DNA from: Ignavibacteriales bacterium
GTDB taxonomy: Bacteria > Bacteroidota > Ignavibacteria > Ignavibacteriales > Ignavibacteriaceae
Reading direction: 5' to 3'
Length of the DNA stretch: 64,000 bases
Assembly: GCA_016707585.1 (NCBI GenBank)
Contig: JADJHL010000002.1
Location: forward strand, 1-64,000
A program made the position numbers and the translations under genes. The number at the start of each line of letters is the position of its first letter. Position 1 is the first letter of the stretch. This document shows positions 34,948 to 44,108 of the stretch, piece after piece. The notes below the pieces were generated by a model. That model was not told the origin of the DNA, made no database searches, and saw only the letters and a list, made by a program, of their open reading frames with translations.

Positions 34948-34976
34948 AAGATAACATTGACCCCATTGTTTGTCAA
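34948..34976 (-). promoter_or_regulatory. Promoter of tRNA-Asn
   Basis: Minus strand: -35 TTGACA (34976-34971), spacer of exactly 17 bp, -10 TATCTT (34953-34948), about 28 bp upstream of the tRNA 5' end. Confidence 0.75.
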
Positions 34977-34994
34977 GACTTCAAATATTTAAAA

Positions 34995-37172
34995 TTATTG
35001 CTGAATTCCCATTTCTGTGAGTAGAAAATTAGCCCCACCGACCTTTTGAGCAACCCACAAAACATAGCGAATATCCACTCCTATCGAACGGCTGTAGTCT
35101 TCGCTCCATGTGTAATCATTTACAGTTGCTTCAAATGAACGATCAAAGTTAACACCAACTATTCTTCCATATGCATCAAGAATTGGACTTCCCGAATTTC
35201 CACCACTCGTATCCATATTGTAAATAAAATTAACTGGAACATCGTTTAATTTTGGATGAATAAATTGACCAAAATCTTTTGCCTCGTAAAGTTCTTTAAT
35301 TTTTTTATTTAATCTATAATCACCAGAATCTTTTCCTTTTTCAATCAATCCGGTTAATGTTGTATTAGGTGAAAAATAAGTTGCATCTCTTGGTGAATAT
35401 CCACGAACATATCCATAAGTTAATCTTAATGTACTGTTTGCATCTGGGATGAAAGATTTATTCATCCATTGTCTTTTAACATCATTTAATTTTGCAAGAA
35501 GTATATTGATTTTCCCATCTCTCGTTTGCGATTTTTTTCTTTCAACATCACCAAGTTCAACAGCCGATTTAACCAGATTAATAAAAGGATCATCAATATT
35601 ATCTAATGTTTCGTCCTGATCTTCTAGCAATTCAAAATAATCTTTACTGTCATTTATAAAAGTTTCTTCATAAAGATCAGAAATAAATTCATCTTTATCT
35701 TTTACTGAAGCAAAACTTTTAAACGGTTCAATATTTTTTAATTCATCAAAAGCAGATGCATCAGTTAAAATCTTTTTAAGAATTTTTGGATCAAGATCAG
35801 ACATAAATTCATTGTAAAGATTTGTAATTGAATTATAAAAATCGTTTCGTTTATCTTGTTTATACAAAGCTTTTCTTTCAGCTTCGGGTTTAAGCATTTC
35901 TTTTTTGTAATCGATAAATATTTCAGCAAGTCTGTAATAATCAACATTACGACTTAAAATATTTAAAACTAATCCTCGCCTACCACTTTCAAAAGCATCT
36001 TTATATACTTCATCAATTTCACTTAAAACTGTTCCATATTTTTCTTTTAACTTCTGATCTGAATCTATATATGATTGAAGTTGTTTTTCTTCTTCCTGTT
36101 TTTTTTGGATAAGTTTTAATCTTTCTAAACCTTGTATCTTACCGCGATAATTTTTTTCAGTATTTGCAAGTCCTTGAATTTCGCCAACAATGTTCAATGC
36201 AAATTCTGGATCATCTTTGCCACGCTCTTCATAAAGATTTATTAGCCAGGAAAAAATATCCTGCACATATGGTAACTGATATTTTTCTTGCATCATTAAA
36301 AACTGTGATGGCTGATGTTTAAACGTTCTACCTGGATATCCAAGTATAAAAACAAAATCTTCTTCATTTACTCCATTTGGATTTACTTGTAAAAACTTTT
36401 TAGGTTGATAAGGAACATTCTCTTCAGAATATTTTGCTGACTTACCATCAGGAGCAACATAAGCACGTACAAAGGAAAAATCTCCATTATGTCTTGGCCA
36501 AACCCAGTTATCGGATTCGCCGCCAAACTCGCCAATCGTTCTTGGTGGAACGTAAACTAATCGCACATCATTTATCGTTTTATACCTAAACAGAATGTAC
36601 TGCTCACCAACAAACATTTCAGAAACTTCTGCAGTAATTGTACTGTCTTTTTCCTGTTCACGTTTTACAATTTCTTTAATTTTGTTTGATATTGTTGTGG
36701 TTCTTTGAGAAATATCTTGCGTTGAATTTGCTGCTTCTAATACTTCTGCACTCACATCTTCATAAGAATCAGTTATTCTACAGCTTACACCTTTAGCAGG
36801 TATTTCTTCCTCACGTGTTTTTGCAAGAAATCCATTATCCAAATAATTATTTTCAACAGTACTTACACCCGAAACAATTCCAAAGACACAATGGTGATTT
36901 GTAATTATTAATCCTTCGTTAGAAACGAAAGAACCTGTGCAACCACCAATTTTAACTAATGCATCAACTAAGCTTACTCCATTTGGATTATAAACTTCAT
37001 CAACACTTATTTTTAGTCCTTTTTCGTTAAGATTAATATTTTTTATATCACTCAATGGAAACATTCCTTCATCAGGATTGGATGGAATGAAGGCGAATGA
37101 AATTATTACAAAAAGTGAGAATATCATTAAAAATGGATGTTGAAGTTTTAAATTATTGAAAAATATTTTCAT
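34995..37172 (-). CDS. S46 family dipeptidyl-peptidase (DPP11-like specificity predicted)
   Basis: A periplasmic serine exopeptidase that removes dipeptides from peptide N-termini, 725 residues with a signal peptide (MIFSLFVIISFAFIPS). The chymotrypsin-like core shows GGCTGSFVSNEGLIITNHHC (catalytic His) and SGGNSGSP (catalytic Ser near residue 660). The large helical domain lies between. Eighteen residues after the Ser is an Arg (GVNFDR). In Porphyromonas DPP11 the Arg at this distance (Ser655/Arg673) gives preference for Asp/Glu at P1, while DPP7 has Gly. It stands alone between tRNA-Asn and the ccm terminator. Confidence 0.92.
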   Translation of the reverse strand: MKIFFNNLKLQHPFLMIFSLFVIISFAFIPSNPDEGMFPLSDIKNINLNEKGLKISVDEVYNPNGVSLVDALVKIGGCTGSFVSNEGLIITNHHCVFGIVSGVSTVENNYLDNGFLAKTREEEIPAKGVSCRITDSYEDVSAEVLEAANSTQDISQRTTTISNKIKEIVKREQEKDSTITAEVSEMFVGEQYILFRYKTINDVRLVYVPPRTIGEFGGESDNWVWPRHNGDFSFVRAYVAPDGKSAKYSEENVPYQPKKFLQVNPNGVNEEDFVFILGYPGRTFKHQPSQFLMMQEKYQLPYVQDIFSWLINLYEERGKDDPEFALNIVGEIQGLANTEKNYRGKIQGLERLKLIQKKQEEEKQLQSYIDSDQKLKEKYGTVLSEIDEVYKDAFESGRRGLVLNILSRNVDYYRLAEIFIDYKKEMLKPEAERKALYKQDKRNDFYNSITNLYNEFMSDLDPKILKKILTDASAFDELKNIEPFKSFASVKDKDEFISDLYEETFINDSKDYFELLEDQDETLDNIDDPFINLVKSAVELGDVERKKSQTRDGKINILLAKLNDVKRQWMNKSFIPDANSTLRLTYGYVRGYSPRDATYFSPNTTLTGLIEKGKDSGDYRLNKKIKELYEAKDFGQFIHPKLNDVPVNFIYNMDTSGGNSGSPILDAYGRIVGVNFDRSFEATVNDYTWSEDYSRSIGVDIRYVLWVAQKVGGANFLLTEMGIQQ

Positions 37173-37205
37173 TTGTTTTCCTTAGATTTTTAACTGCTCA
37201 AATAT

Positions 37206-37234
37206 AAAAAAACAGGCTCGATTTCTCGAGCCTG
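37206..37234 (-). terminator. Terminator of the ccm operon
   Basis: CAGGCTCGA (37213-37221) and TCGAGCCTG (37226-37234), 4-nt loop, with a T7 tract on the minus strand (37212-37206). It lies 58 bp past the ccmF stop. Confidence 0.9.
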
Positions 37235-37291
37235 AAAAGTAGCCCATCCAAACCTTCCCTAAGGGAAGGCTTAGAAATTAATATATGATAA

Positions 37292-39697
37292 TCATAGCAA
37301 AGATTCTTTCAATCTTCTTGCAACTGCAACAAAGAAACCAAGCACCATTACAATAACACCAATCCAAACAAGACTAATGTACGGTTTAATGCTTGCTGTT
37401 ACCGTAAGAACTTCTTGTTTAGGTTTTTCTACAACTTGTTGTTCTGTTTCATTTAATGATGAAATTGAAACCTCAATCATCTCTGCAGTAAGATTTGTTA
37501 ATGTTAGTTTAATACCTGCATTACTAGAAGTGTAATCTGTAAAGACAACCTGGCCACTTACGCTTTTTCTAAATAATTCAACATCTTCTTTATTTCCATT
37601 GTATTCCAACGTTAAAACAGCACCCATTTGAAAATCTTTACCTGCTTGCATATCAGCCATTGTTTCAGATGAAATATCAAATTTATCAAATGTAATTTTT
37701 GCATTATTGAATTCTGTCTCAATACCTTTTTGAAGTTTTACAACTTCGCCACCCGAAGAATTATCGTTAGTTCCTTCATCATAACCAAGCGGAGCTAAAT
37801 AAACATCTTTAGAAAATAGATTTAATATTGCAGGTTCACGTATCAAACTATTATTGTATTCTGAGATGTACATTATAGGAGCAACATTATATGTATTGTC
37901 ACCTTTTTTCATAGCAACATTAAAAGCATACTTTGTATTATTTTCAATCGGAGTATAACCAGTAAATGTCATCTCATATCCAAAAGCTTGTGCAGGTTTG
38001 CCTTTTACAAGATCAACATTTACGTTATCGCTATATGCAGCAGAACCTATTATTCCAAGTATAAAAAGTGCTATACCGATATGCGAAACATAAGCGCCAA
38101 GATTTTGCAAATTGCCTTTTACAATCTTAATTGCAATTTCAGCGTTTACAATCAAAGCAAAAGTTGTTGATAAGGTAAGAATAATCATCATTAAATTATA
38201 TACACCGCCAAGTACAACTACTAACACTGTAATGATTACACTTAAAATAATTGATAGCATTGATTCTTTAACAAGATTTTTAGTGTTTGTACTTTTCCAT
38301 TTGATAAGCAAACTTAATCCATTTAAGAATCCAATAATTATTGCAATAGGTAAATGCATTTCATCGTAAAAAACAGTTTCAACTGCTTGCCCGAATAATG
38401 GAGCTGAAGTTCCCACTAAAACAATTATTGCGGATGCAACTAAAATTATTGAAGCAGTAAATAAAGCAAGCTCGCGTGAAAGTGTGCTTTCTTCATAAAC
38501 TGATTTATCTTCTAAATATTTCCATCTATATGCAATTGCACCAAATCCGAGTACAATAAATGTTACGATAAAAATAAGTAAGAAAAAGTAAACCAGATTT
38601 CCGGGATCAACAAAAGAATGAACTGATGCATCACCAAGAACGCCGCTTCTTGTTAAAAAAGTACTGTATAAAACTAAAACGTAAGTTAAAATACTTAGTA
38701 TAAGATTTGTCTTTGCATATCTTCCAATTCCATCTGTTGTTTTCAAACTTCTTTTTTGTACAAGCATTGTATGGATTGAAGCAACACCAATCAACCAGGG
38801 AATTAAACTTGAATTTTCTACAGGATCCCAGGCCCAATAACCGCCCCAACCAAGCATTTCATAAGCCCAATATCCGCCCATCATAATTCCAAGTCCTAAA
38901 ATTCCGGTTCCGGCAAGCACCCAGGGCAAAGATTGATTAACCCATTCTCTATAATCATTTTTCATCAATGCAGCCATTGCAAATGAAAATGGAACTGTTG
39001 CCATTGCAAATCCGATAAATAACATTGGTGGATGGATTTGCATCCAATAGTTTAGCAGTTGAGGATTCAATCCTTTCCCATCCATAATAAATTGATTTAC
39101 TGAAACACCGGCTTGAGTTAATGAAGCATAAAGTTCTTTGCTCATCTGCACAAATGTTGTGTTTGATTGCTGATCTGTAAAAATAAAATTTTGAATAAAA
39201 GGTAAATTCAGGGATTGTGAATTGATTGATTTGATATCAACAAAAACAGGTACAGTCCAAATATATTCAAATGGATTTTTGAACCATGGAGAAACCATAA
39301 CCAATAAGAATGAAGTGGCTAATGCAAATACTGCCATTACTCTTGGTTCAAGATCACCACGTTTTGAAGAATAAGATTGTAGTATAACTCCGATAATGGA
39401 AGTAAGAAGGAGCCATAACATAAAGCTTCCTTCCTGCCCGCCCCAAAATGAGGAGAATAATAATCCAGTATTTAAGGAATTATTACTGTAACTAAAAACA
39501 TATTTATACTGATATTGATGTGTTAGTATTGCATACCACAAATACGTTGAAGCTGCAATTACAAAAATTGCCATTCCGTGGTAGCCATATCGTGCAATGT
39601 TTAAAGTGTTTTTGTAACCTTTGAAAGAGAGATAATACATTACCATCGCAATCAAGCTAAATACTAAGGCTACACTTAAAAAAATACTTCCAATCAT
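37292..39697 (-). CDS. ccmF: Cytochrome c heme lyase CcmF
   Basis: A multi-span membrane protein (801 residues) that attaches heme to apocytochrome c. It carries the heme-handling tryptophan-rich motif GWGGYWAWDPVENSSLIPWL near residues 283-302, preceded by the conserved HPPMLFIGFA. A periplasmic beta domain lies near the C-terminus before the last helix. It is the last gene of ccmA-ccmB-ccmC-ccmD-ccmE-ccmF, after a 147-bp gap containing a hairpin. No ccmH or ccmI gene follows. Confidence 0.95.
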   Translation of the reverse strand: MIGSIFLSVALVFSLIAMVMYYLSFKGYKNTLNIARYGYHGMAIFVIAASTYLWYAILTHQYQYKYVFSYSNNSLNTGLLFSSFWGGQEGSFMLWLLLTSIIGVILQSYSSKRGDLEPRVMAVFALATSFLLVMVSPWFKNPFEYIWTVPVFVDIKSINSQSLNLPFIQNFIFTDQQSNTTFVQMSKELYASLTQAGVSVNQFIMDGKGLNPQLLNYWMQIHPPMLFIGFAMATVPFSFAMAALMKNDYREWVNQSLPWVLAGTGILGLGIMMGGYWAYEMLGWGGYWAWDPVENSSLIPWLIGVASIHTMLVQKRSLKTTDGIGRYAKTNLILSILTYVLVLYSTFLTRSGVLGDASVHSFVDPGNLVYFFLLIFIVTFIVLGFGAIAYRWKYLEDKSVYEESTLSRELALFTASIILVASAIIVLVGTSAPLFGQAVETVFYDEMHLPIAIIIGFLNGLSLLIKWKSTNTKNLVKESMLSIILSVIITVLVVVLGGVYNLMMIILTLSTTFALIVNAEIAIKIVKGNLQNLGAYVSHIGIALFILGIIGSAAYSDNVNVDLVKGKPAQAFGYEMTFTGYTPIENNTKYAFNVAMKKGDNTYNVAPIMYISEYNNSLIREPAILNLFSKDVYLAPLGYDEGTNDNSSGGEVVKLQKGIETEFNNAKITFDKFDISSETMADMQAGKDFQMGAVLTLEYNGNKEDVELFRKSVSGQVVFTDYTSSNAGIKLTLTNLTAEMIEVSISSLNETEQQVVEKPKQEVLTVTASIKPYISLVWIGVIVMVLGFFVAVARRLKESLL

Positions 39698-39811
39698 ATT
39701 ACCTCGCTAAGCGCATTGGGCAAAGTTTATTGAGCAATAATTTAATGGGACTTTGCGGAGCGCAATTTAATTTTAATCAATTACAAATAGCTTATTGTTG
39801 ATAACTTGCCT

Positions 39812-39831
39812 GGCGCTATGCTCTAAGCGCC
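39812..39831. repeat. Hairpin between ccmE and ccmF
   Basis: GGCGCT (39812-39817) and AGCGCC (39826-39831) flank an 8-nt loop. Similar TAAGCGC words recur nearby at about 39710 and 39750, so this may be a small dispersed repeat rather than a terminator; there is no T tract on the minus strand. Confidence 0.4.
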
Positions 39832-39844
39832 AAGCTCTATGCGA

Positions 39845-40234
39845 TTACAAACTTGAAGACTGAATATTTTGTTGTTCGTACTTGCTGGGACATTTTGTAA
39901 GAATATCTTTTGCGTGGAAATAGCCATTTCTATAAGAGCCAGTTACAACAACACTTGTAGCGGTTTCAAAATTATTTGGCATTGCGCCTTCATAAATCAC
40001 TTTCATTTCAGCGCCATTTTCATCTTTCATAAAAAATGAAAACGTGTTTTGTTCACGATTCATATCATAATTTTTTTCTTTAACCCAACTGCCCGTTGCT
40101 TTACAGGTTTTATCTGAGCCTATAACATTTGCAAAATTACTTTCGTACTTAATGTTGCTTTGGGTAAATAAGTAACCCATAACTCCAAGGAAAAGTACAA
40201 TTATAGCTCCGCCAAATATGTATTTATTTTTCAT
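39845..40234 (-). CDS. ccmE: Heme chaperone CcmE, CXXXY (System I*) variant
   Basis: CcmE carries heme covalently from CcmC to CcmF. The start is set at ATG 40234 (TTGGAGAAA upstream), giving 129 residues: one N-terminal membrane helix (IFGGAIIVLFLGVMGYLF) and an OB-fold domain. The heme-binding residue is a cysteine in CPSKY (C115, Y119) instead of the usual His of HxxxY. The CXXXY form is known from archaea and some bacteria that lack CcmH. It overlaps ccmD by 11 bp. Confidence 0.9.
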   Translation of the reverse strand: MKNKYIFGGAIIVLFLGVMGYLFTQSNIKYESNFANVIGSDKTCKATGSWVKEKNYDMNREQNTFSFFMKDENGAEMKVIYEGAMPNNFETATSVVVTGSYRNGYFHAKDILTKCPSKYEQQNIQSSSL

Positions 40235-40373
40235 TTTTTTCTCCAATCATTTCTTTTTCTACTTTTTTAATTCTTTTATCAAGACTAAACATATAACCAA
40301 AAATTCCTGCCCAAACTATCAGGACAATAATCATAACAATATAAATTGCATTTTGTGATAGAAATTGTTCCAA
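40224..40373 (-). CDS. ccmD: CcmD-like small heme exporter protein
   Basis: TTG start at 40373, one base after the ccmC stop, with AAGAGG upstream. The 49-residue product has a single helix (YIVMIIVLIVWAGIFGYMF) and a basic C-terminus (DKRIKKVEKEM). This is the size, topology and position of CcmD, which holds the CcmABC-CcmE complex together. It is too short and non-ATG, so it is easily missed. Confidence 0.8.
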   Translation of the reverse strand: MEQFLSQNAIYIVMIIVLIVWAGIFGYMFSLDKRIKKVEKEMIGEKNEK

Positions 40374-40374
40374 G

Positions 40375-41079
40375 TTAACCTCTTATTAATTTTTTATCCA
40401 ATTTTTCTTTTAGCAGCATTGATCTATAACCCACATTCCACATCCAAAAATATAAAACTGTAAATCCAATCATAGATAAGAAAAATATCAATTGCATATT
40501 TCCATTCATTTTAAAATTTACTACAGGACCAGCATTTGAATCATCTGCTGAACCAGGATGTAAGCCACTCATTATTCTTGGCATTATAAAAATAAAAAAC
40601 GGAACGGTTACAAATGCAATCATTGAATAAACTGATGAAAGAGTTGCGCGTTTTTCTTCAGATTCAATTGATGATCTTAACGCAAACCAAGCACCGTAAA
40701 TTAATAGCAAGGCAAAAATGCTAGTTTGTCTTGGATCCCAGCTCCAATATGATCCCCACGCAAACTTTGCCCAAACTGCGCCAGTTACTGTTGCAAGAAT
40801 GCAAAAGATCATTCCAAGCTGTGCAGCGGCATAAGATTTAACATCATCATCTAAATTCTTTTTACGTAAATATTTGAAGCTGTAAATTGTTGACATTAAA
40901 AACGCTATCACTGTTAACCAAGCTGTTGGTACGTGGAAGAAAATTATTTTTGCATTTTCTTCAAGCCCGGGAATTAATGGAAATTCATACCAGCGTGTTG
41001 GATTCTCTACAATGGGAAATGAAATTCCAGCCACAGAGACAAAAGCCAGTAAGAGAAATAAAAATATTTTCCAGATCAT
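40375..41079 (-). CDS. ccmC: Heme exporter protein CcmC
   Basis: A 234-residue membrane protein that presents heme to CcmE. It has six predicted membrane helices, the WWD-type motif WGSYWSWDPRQTS near residue 109, and the flanking heme-ligand histidines in FFHVPTAW and LHPGS. It is followed directly by ccmD and preceded by ccmB. Confidence 0.95.
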   Translation of the reverse strand: MIWKIFLFLLLAFVSVAGISFPIVENPTRWYEFPLIPGLEENAKIIFFHVPTAWLTVIAFLMSTIYSFKYLRKKNLDDDVKSYAAAQLGMIFCILATVTGAVWAKFAWGSYWSWDPRQTSIFALLLIYGAWFALRSSIESEEKRATLSSVYSMIAFVTVPFFIFIMPRIMSGLHPGSADDSNAGPVVNFKMNGNMQLIFFLSMIGFTVLYFWMWNVGYRSMLLKEKLDKKLIRG

Positions 41080-41110
41080 AATTTTTTTGGATTAGTTTTA
41101 ATTAAAATTG

Positions 41111-41776
41111 CTATTCTTTCCATATAAAATCAAATAACATATAAGATGCTGTGAGCATTATTACATCATAGCTTACAACAATTGCTAATTCAAATTTAGC
41201 TCTTTCAAAGGAAATGCCATCAATTGCAAACAATGTTAATTGAACTGAAGTTAAAATCAAAGGTAATAAAATCGGAAAAGCTAATACAGGATAAAGTGTA
41301 CCTTTCGCACCGGCTTTTGCAATTATGGCGGCAATAATTGTGGATGAAACTGCAAGTCCAATATTGCCAAAAACAAATGATGTTAAAAACAATAAAAAGT
41401 TCTGGATTACAAATGCATCAAACATTGCAGAATACAAAATTGCAATTACAGTATTCATTGCAAAAACTAAAATGATGTTAAAAATCAGCTTGCCAGAAAA
41501 TACGGTTGTTGGGGCCGCAACTAATTGTAATGCTAAAGTTGTTCCGCGTTCTTCTTCAGAAACAAATGCACGAGAAAGACCTGACATTGCGGTAAAGAAA
41601 ATTACAACCCAGAATAATCCGCCAGTTAAACTTGCACTAATTTTTTCATTTCCAACAGAAAAAAGTATAACACTAATTGCAACAATTATAAACATTGCAA
41701 GTGCGTTGATTGCGTATCTTGTGCGTAATTCAGATTTGAAATCTTTTAGAAATAAACTGTAAGCTTTTGAGTTCAT
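41111..41776 (-). CDS. ccmB: Heme exporter protein CcmB
   Basis: A 221-residue, six-helix membrane subunit of the CcmAB ABC transporter. N-terminal LFLKDFKSELRTRYAINALA and the central FVSEEERGTTLALQLVAAP are typical. The start abuts the ccmA stop by one base. Works with CcmA to release heme-loaded CcmE from CcmC. Confidence 0.93.
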   Translation of the reverse strand: MNSKAYSLFLKDFKSELRTRYAINALAMFIIVAISVILFSVGNEKISASLTGGLFWVVIFFTAMSGLSRAFVSEEERGTTLALQLVAAPTTVFSGKLIFNIILVFAMNTVIAILYSAMFDAFVIQNFLLFLTSFVFGNIGLAVSSTIIAAIIAKAGAKGTLYPVLAFPILLPLILTSVQLTLFAIDGISFERAKFELAIVVSYDVIMLTASYMLFDFIWKE

Positions 41777-42409
41777 TTAATTTTTATATTTCTCCAGATA
41801 AACAGTATCATCACACAACTCAAGATCGTTTTTCTCGTTTGAAGCAATCAACACAATATTTTTTTGTCCTTCTTCTTTTACGATTTCATAAACAGAATTT
41901 TTTCCTTCATCATCAAGATTTGATGTAGGTTCATCTAAAATCAATAATTGTGGCGAATGCATTAGTGCAAAAATAAATTTTACTCTTTGTTTCATTCCAG
42001 ATGAATAAGTTTTTAATAAATCATCTTTTCTTTTAAAGATTAAAAACTTGTTTAGAAGATAATCAACTCTTTCTTGATTAAACTTTACTCCACGTATATC
42101 AGCAAATAGTTTTAAGTTCTCATAGGTAGTAAACTCCTCGTATAATACTAAGTAAGGAGATACAAATCCGATATGATTATGAATATGTTCTTCTGCAATT
42201 TCTTTTTCATCAAGTTTATGAAATATTTTACCTTGTGATGCACCAATAATTCCAGCAATGATTTTAACAAGAGTTGATTTGCCTGAACCATTTGGGCCGG
42301 ATATTCCATACACACCAGATTTATCAAACTTAAATTGTAAATCATTAAAGATTAATCTTCTTCCAAAAGATTTGTTTAAACCACTTGCCTCTAAAGAATA
42401 ATTAATCAT
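41777..42409 (-). CDS. ccmA: Heme exporter ATP-binding protein CcmA
   Basis: A 210-residue ABC ATPase: Walker A GPNGSGKST near residues 39-47, signature TYSSGMKQRVKF near 130, Walker B LLILDEPTSNLD near 155. First ccm gene. Its ATG overlaps the stop of the upstream secreted metalloprotease gene by 8 bp, so the two are translationally coupled. Confidence 0.95.
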   Translation of the reverse strand: MINYSLEASGLNKSFGRRLIFNDLQFKFDKSGVYGISGPNGSGKSTLVKIIAGIIGASQGKIFHKLDEKEIAEEHIHNHIGFVSPYLVLYEEFTTYENLKLFADIRGVKFNQERVDYLLNKFLIFKRKDDLLKTYSSGMKQRVKFIFALMHSPQLLILDEPTSNLDDEGKNSVYEIVKEEGQKNIVLIASNEKNDLELCDDTVYLEKYKN

Positions 42410-44108
42410 TAAAAATTACCAGCTTGCCTTTCCAGATTTGATCACCGGACTTTATAACATATATATAAACGCCTGTAGCAAAATTTATCTCCGAACCATC
42501 AATAATCACTTCACAATATTTATTTGAATTCTTTAAGTATGATGCACGGATACTAGGATTTCCAGAATACATAATTTCCAATCCGGACGAATAAATATTA
42601 AGATTTACTTCATCACCTTTTATTAAATATGATTGAAAAGCAAACCGGATTTTACCGGCAGAAGATTTTTTGTAAGGAGTGGGATAAGCAAATGTTTCAC
42701 TTTCAAGTTCAGGGATATTATATGCGGTATCACCATAAACTACTTCATTATTCAGAATGCCAGCGTTATTCCAGTATTGCTGATTTTCTCTATTAAATGT
42801 AACAGAGTAATATTCATTAATAGTTTTATTACCCGCGGATGAGTCATTAAAAACTGTAAATGAGAAATCCAGACTTTGTGTATAATTATCAATCACTTTT
42901 TGCCAATCAGAATTTGTAATAATTGTAAACAGATTTTCTGATGTTGGTAATAGGTCAATATTTAAAAAATAATTTGCTGCTGGATTAACGGTCATATTAT
43001 AAACTTGAGATAAAGAATTAAAATCCATATCAGCCGTTGAAACTAACATAGGATATTCATCTGCTTCTTCAAAATATTCGTCAGGAAAGATATTACGGTT
43101 ACCAGTAAAATAACACCAAATACCAAATTTATTAAGTTCGTTTCCAAGATTTGTACTGTCATCAATAAAACTTAATGCAATCGATTTAATTGCAGACATT
43201 GTCGGGATTCTATCCCATTGGCTTTTAATAATATCAAAACCAAAATTTTTCTGGACGTAGATATTCCAGATTGCTAAATCGTAAGCATCAACACCAGAAG
43301 TAAATCTCACAATTGATTTTGAAGGGTTGTTAAAATAATGAGGCATATATGCGTAATAATCGTTCACATAATCAAACACAAATTCCTCAAACGCAGTTGA
43401 TGTTATCTCATAAAACCATCTGTCGTTGTTTCTGTATGGTTCACTCGGATCGATTGGTGCATAACTGCCCATTTGTATTGCATGATGAAATTCGTGTGCC
43501 GCAGTTACTCGTGCAGCATCAATTCCATGAGTGTAAAAATCAGTTCCAAAATCATTATCAATATTTATGTATGATGTCCAATTTGAAACTCCAACATTTT
43601 GTTCCGGAGTTGTGTAACCATAAGTGTTAAACAAATCTTGCACATAAACATCATATTTCCCATCGCCGCCTTGTGAGCCATCTTGAGGTGGAGCTTGATA
43701 CCCAAGATAGTTTACTTCAAAATTGTATGAAGAATCTAAAGCTTGAAGAAAAAGATTAATATCGTAACCAACCCTGTTGCCTCCTAAAGTATCATAATGA
43801 ACACGAAAAAAACCACCAGGAGAAACAACACTAACTTGTCTAACAGATCTATCTAAAATTTTGGATAATAAGTTTTGTTGATCTGGAGAAAAATTATTGA
43901 GATTTCTTTTTATTGTTGTTACCAAATCCAATCCGCATTTTATAATCTCAGTTACTTCACCAGTGTTTTGCTTATTTTCATTCACAGTTTCAACATTATT
44001 TATACGTGCAAACAGATGATATAATGAATCAAGCTGGTGAACAGTAAATTCCTGCGCGTAAGAATTTAGTGATAAGATAAAAACAAGCGTTAAGATTAAT
44101 AATTTCAT
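42402..44108 (-). CDS. Secreted zinc metalloprotease (MXAN_6640-like)
   Basis: A 568-residue exported protein: signal peptide (LLILTLVFILSLNSYAQ), then a central domain with the zinc motif HEFHHAIQMG and a downstream Glu (YEITSTAFEEFVFD), matching the MXAN_6640 family of predicted metalloproteases. The last ~80 residues (YPTPYKKSSAGKIRFAFQ ... GVYIYVIKSGDQIWKGK) look like a T9SS-type C-terminal beta domain, so export through the type IX system is likely. It overlaps the preceding FG-GAP gene by 4 bp and ccmA by 8 bp. Confidence 0.8.
   Translation of the reverse strand: MKLLILTLVFILSLNSYAQEFTVHQLDSLYHLFARINNVETVNENKQNTGEVTEIIKCGLDLVTTIKRNLNNFSPDQQNLLSKILDRSVRQVSVVSPGGFFRVHYDTLGGNRVGYDINLFLQALDSSYNFEVNYLGYQAPPQDGSQGGDGKYDVYVQDLFNTYGYTTPEQNVGVSNWTSYINIDNDFGTDFYTHGIDAARVTAAHEFHHAIQMGSYAPIDPSEPYRNNDRWFYEITSTAFEEFVFDYVNDYYAYMPHYFNNPSKSIVRFTSGVDAYDLAIWNIYVQKNFGFDIIKSQWDRIPTMSAIKSIALSFIDDSTNLGNELNKFGIWCYFTGNRNIFPDEYFEEADEYPMLVSTADMDFNSLSQVYNMTVNPAANYFLNIDLLPTSENLFTIITNSDWQKVIDNYTQSLDFSFTVFNDSSAGNKTINEYYSVTFNRENQQYWNNAGILNNEVVYGDTAYNIPELESETFAYPTPYKKSSAGKIRFAFQSYLIKGDEVNLNIYSSGLEIMYSGNPSIRASYLKNSNKYCEVIIDGSEINFATGVYIYVIKSGDQIWKGKLVIFND

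Noticed and set aside
34665..34976. 103-codon minus-strand frame across tRNA-Asn
   Set aside because: It is a shadow of the tRNA and the recombinase 3' end.
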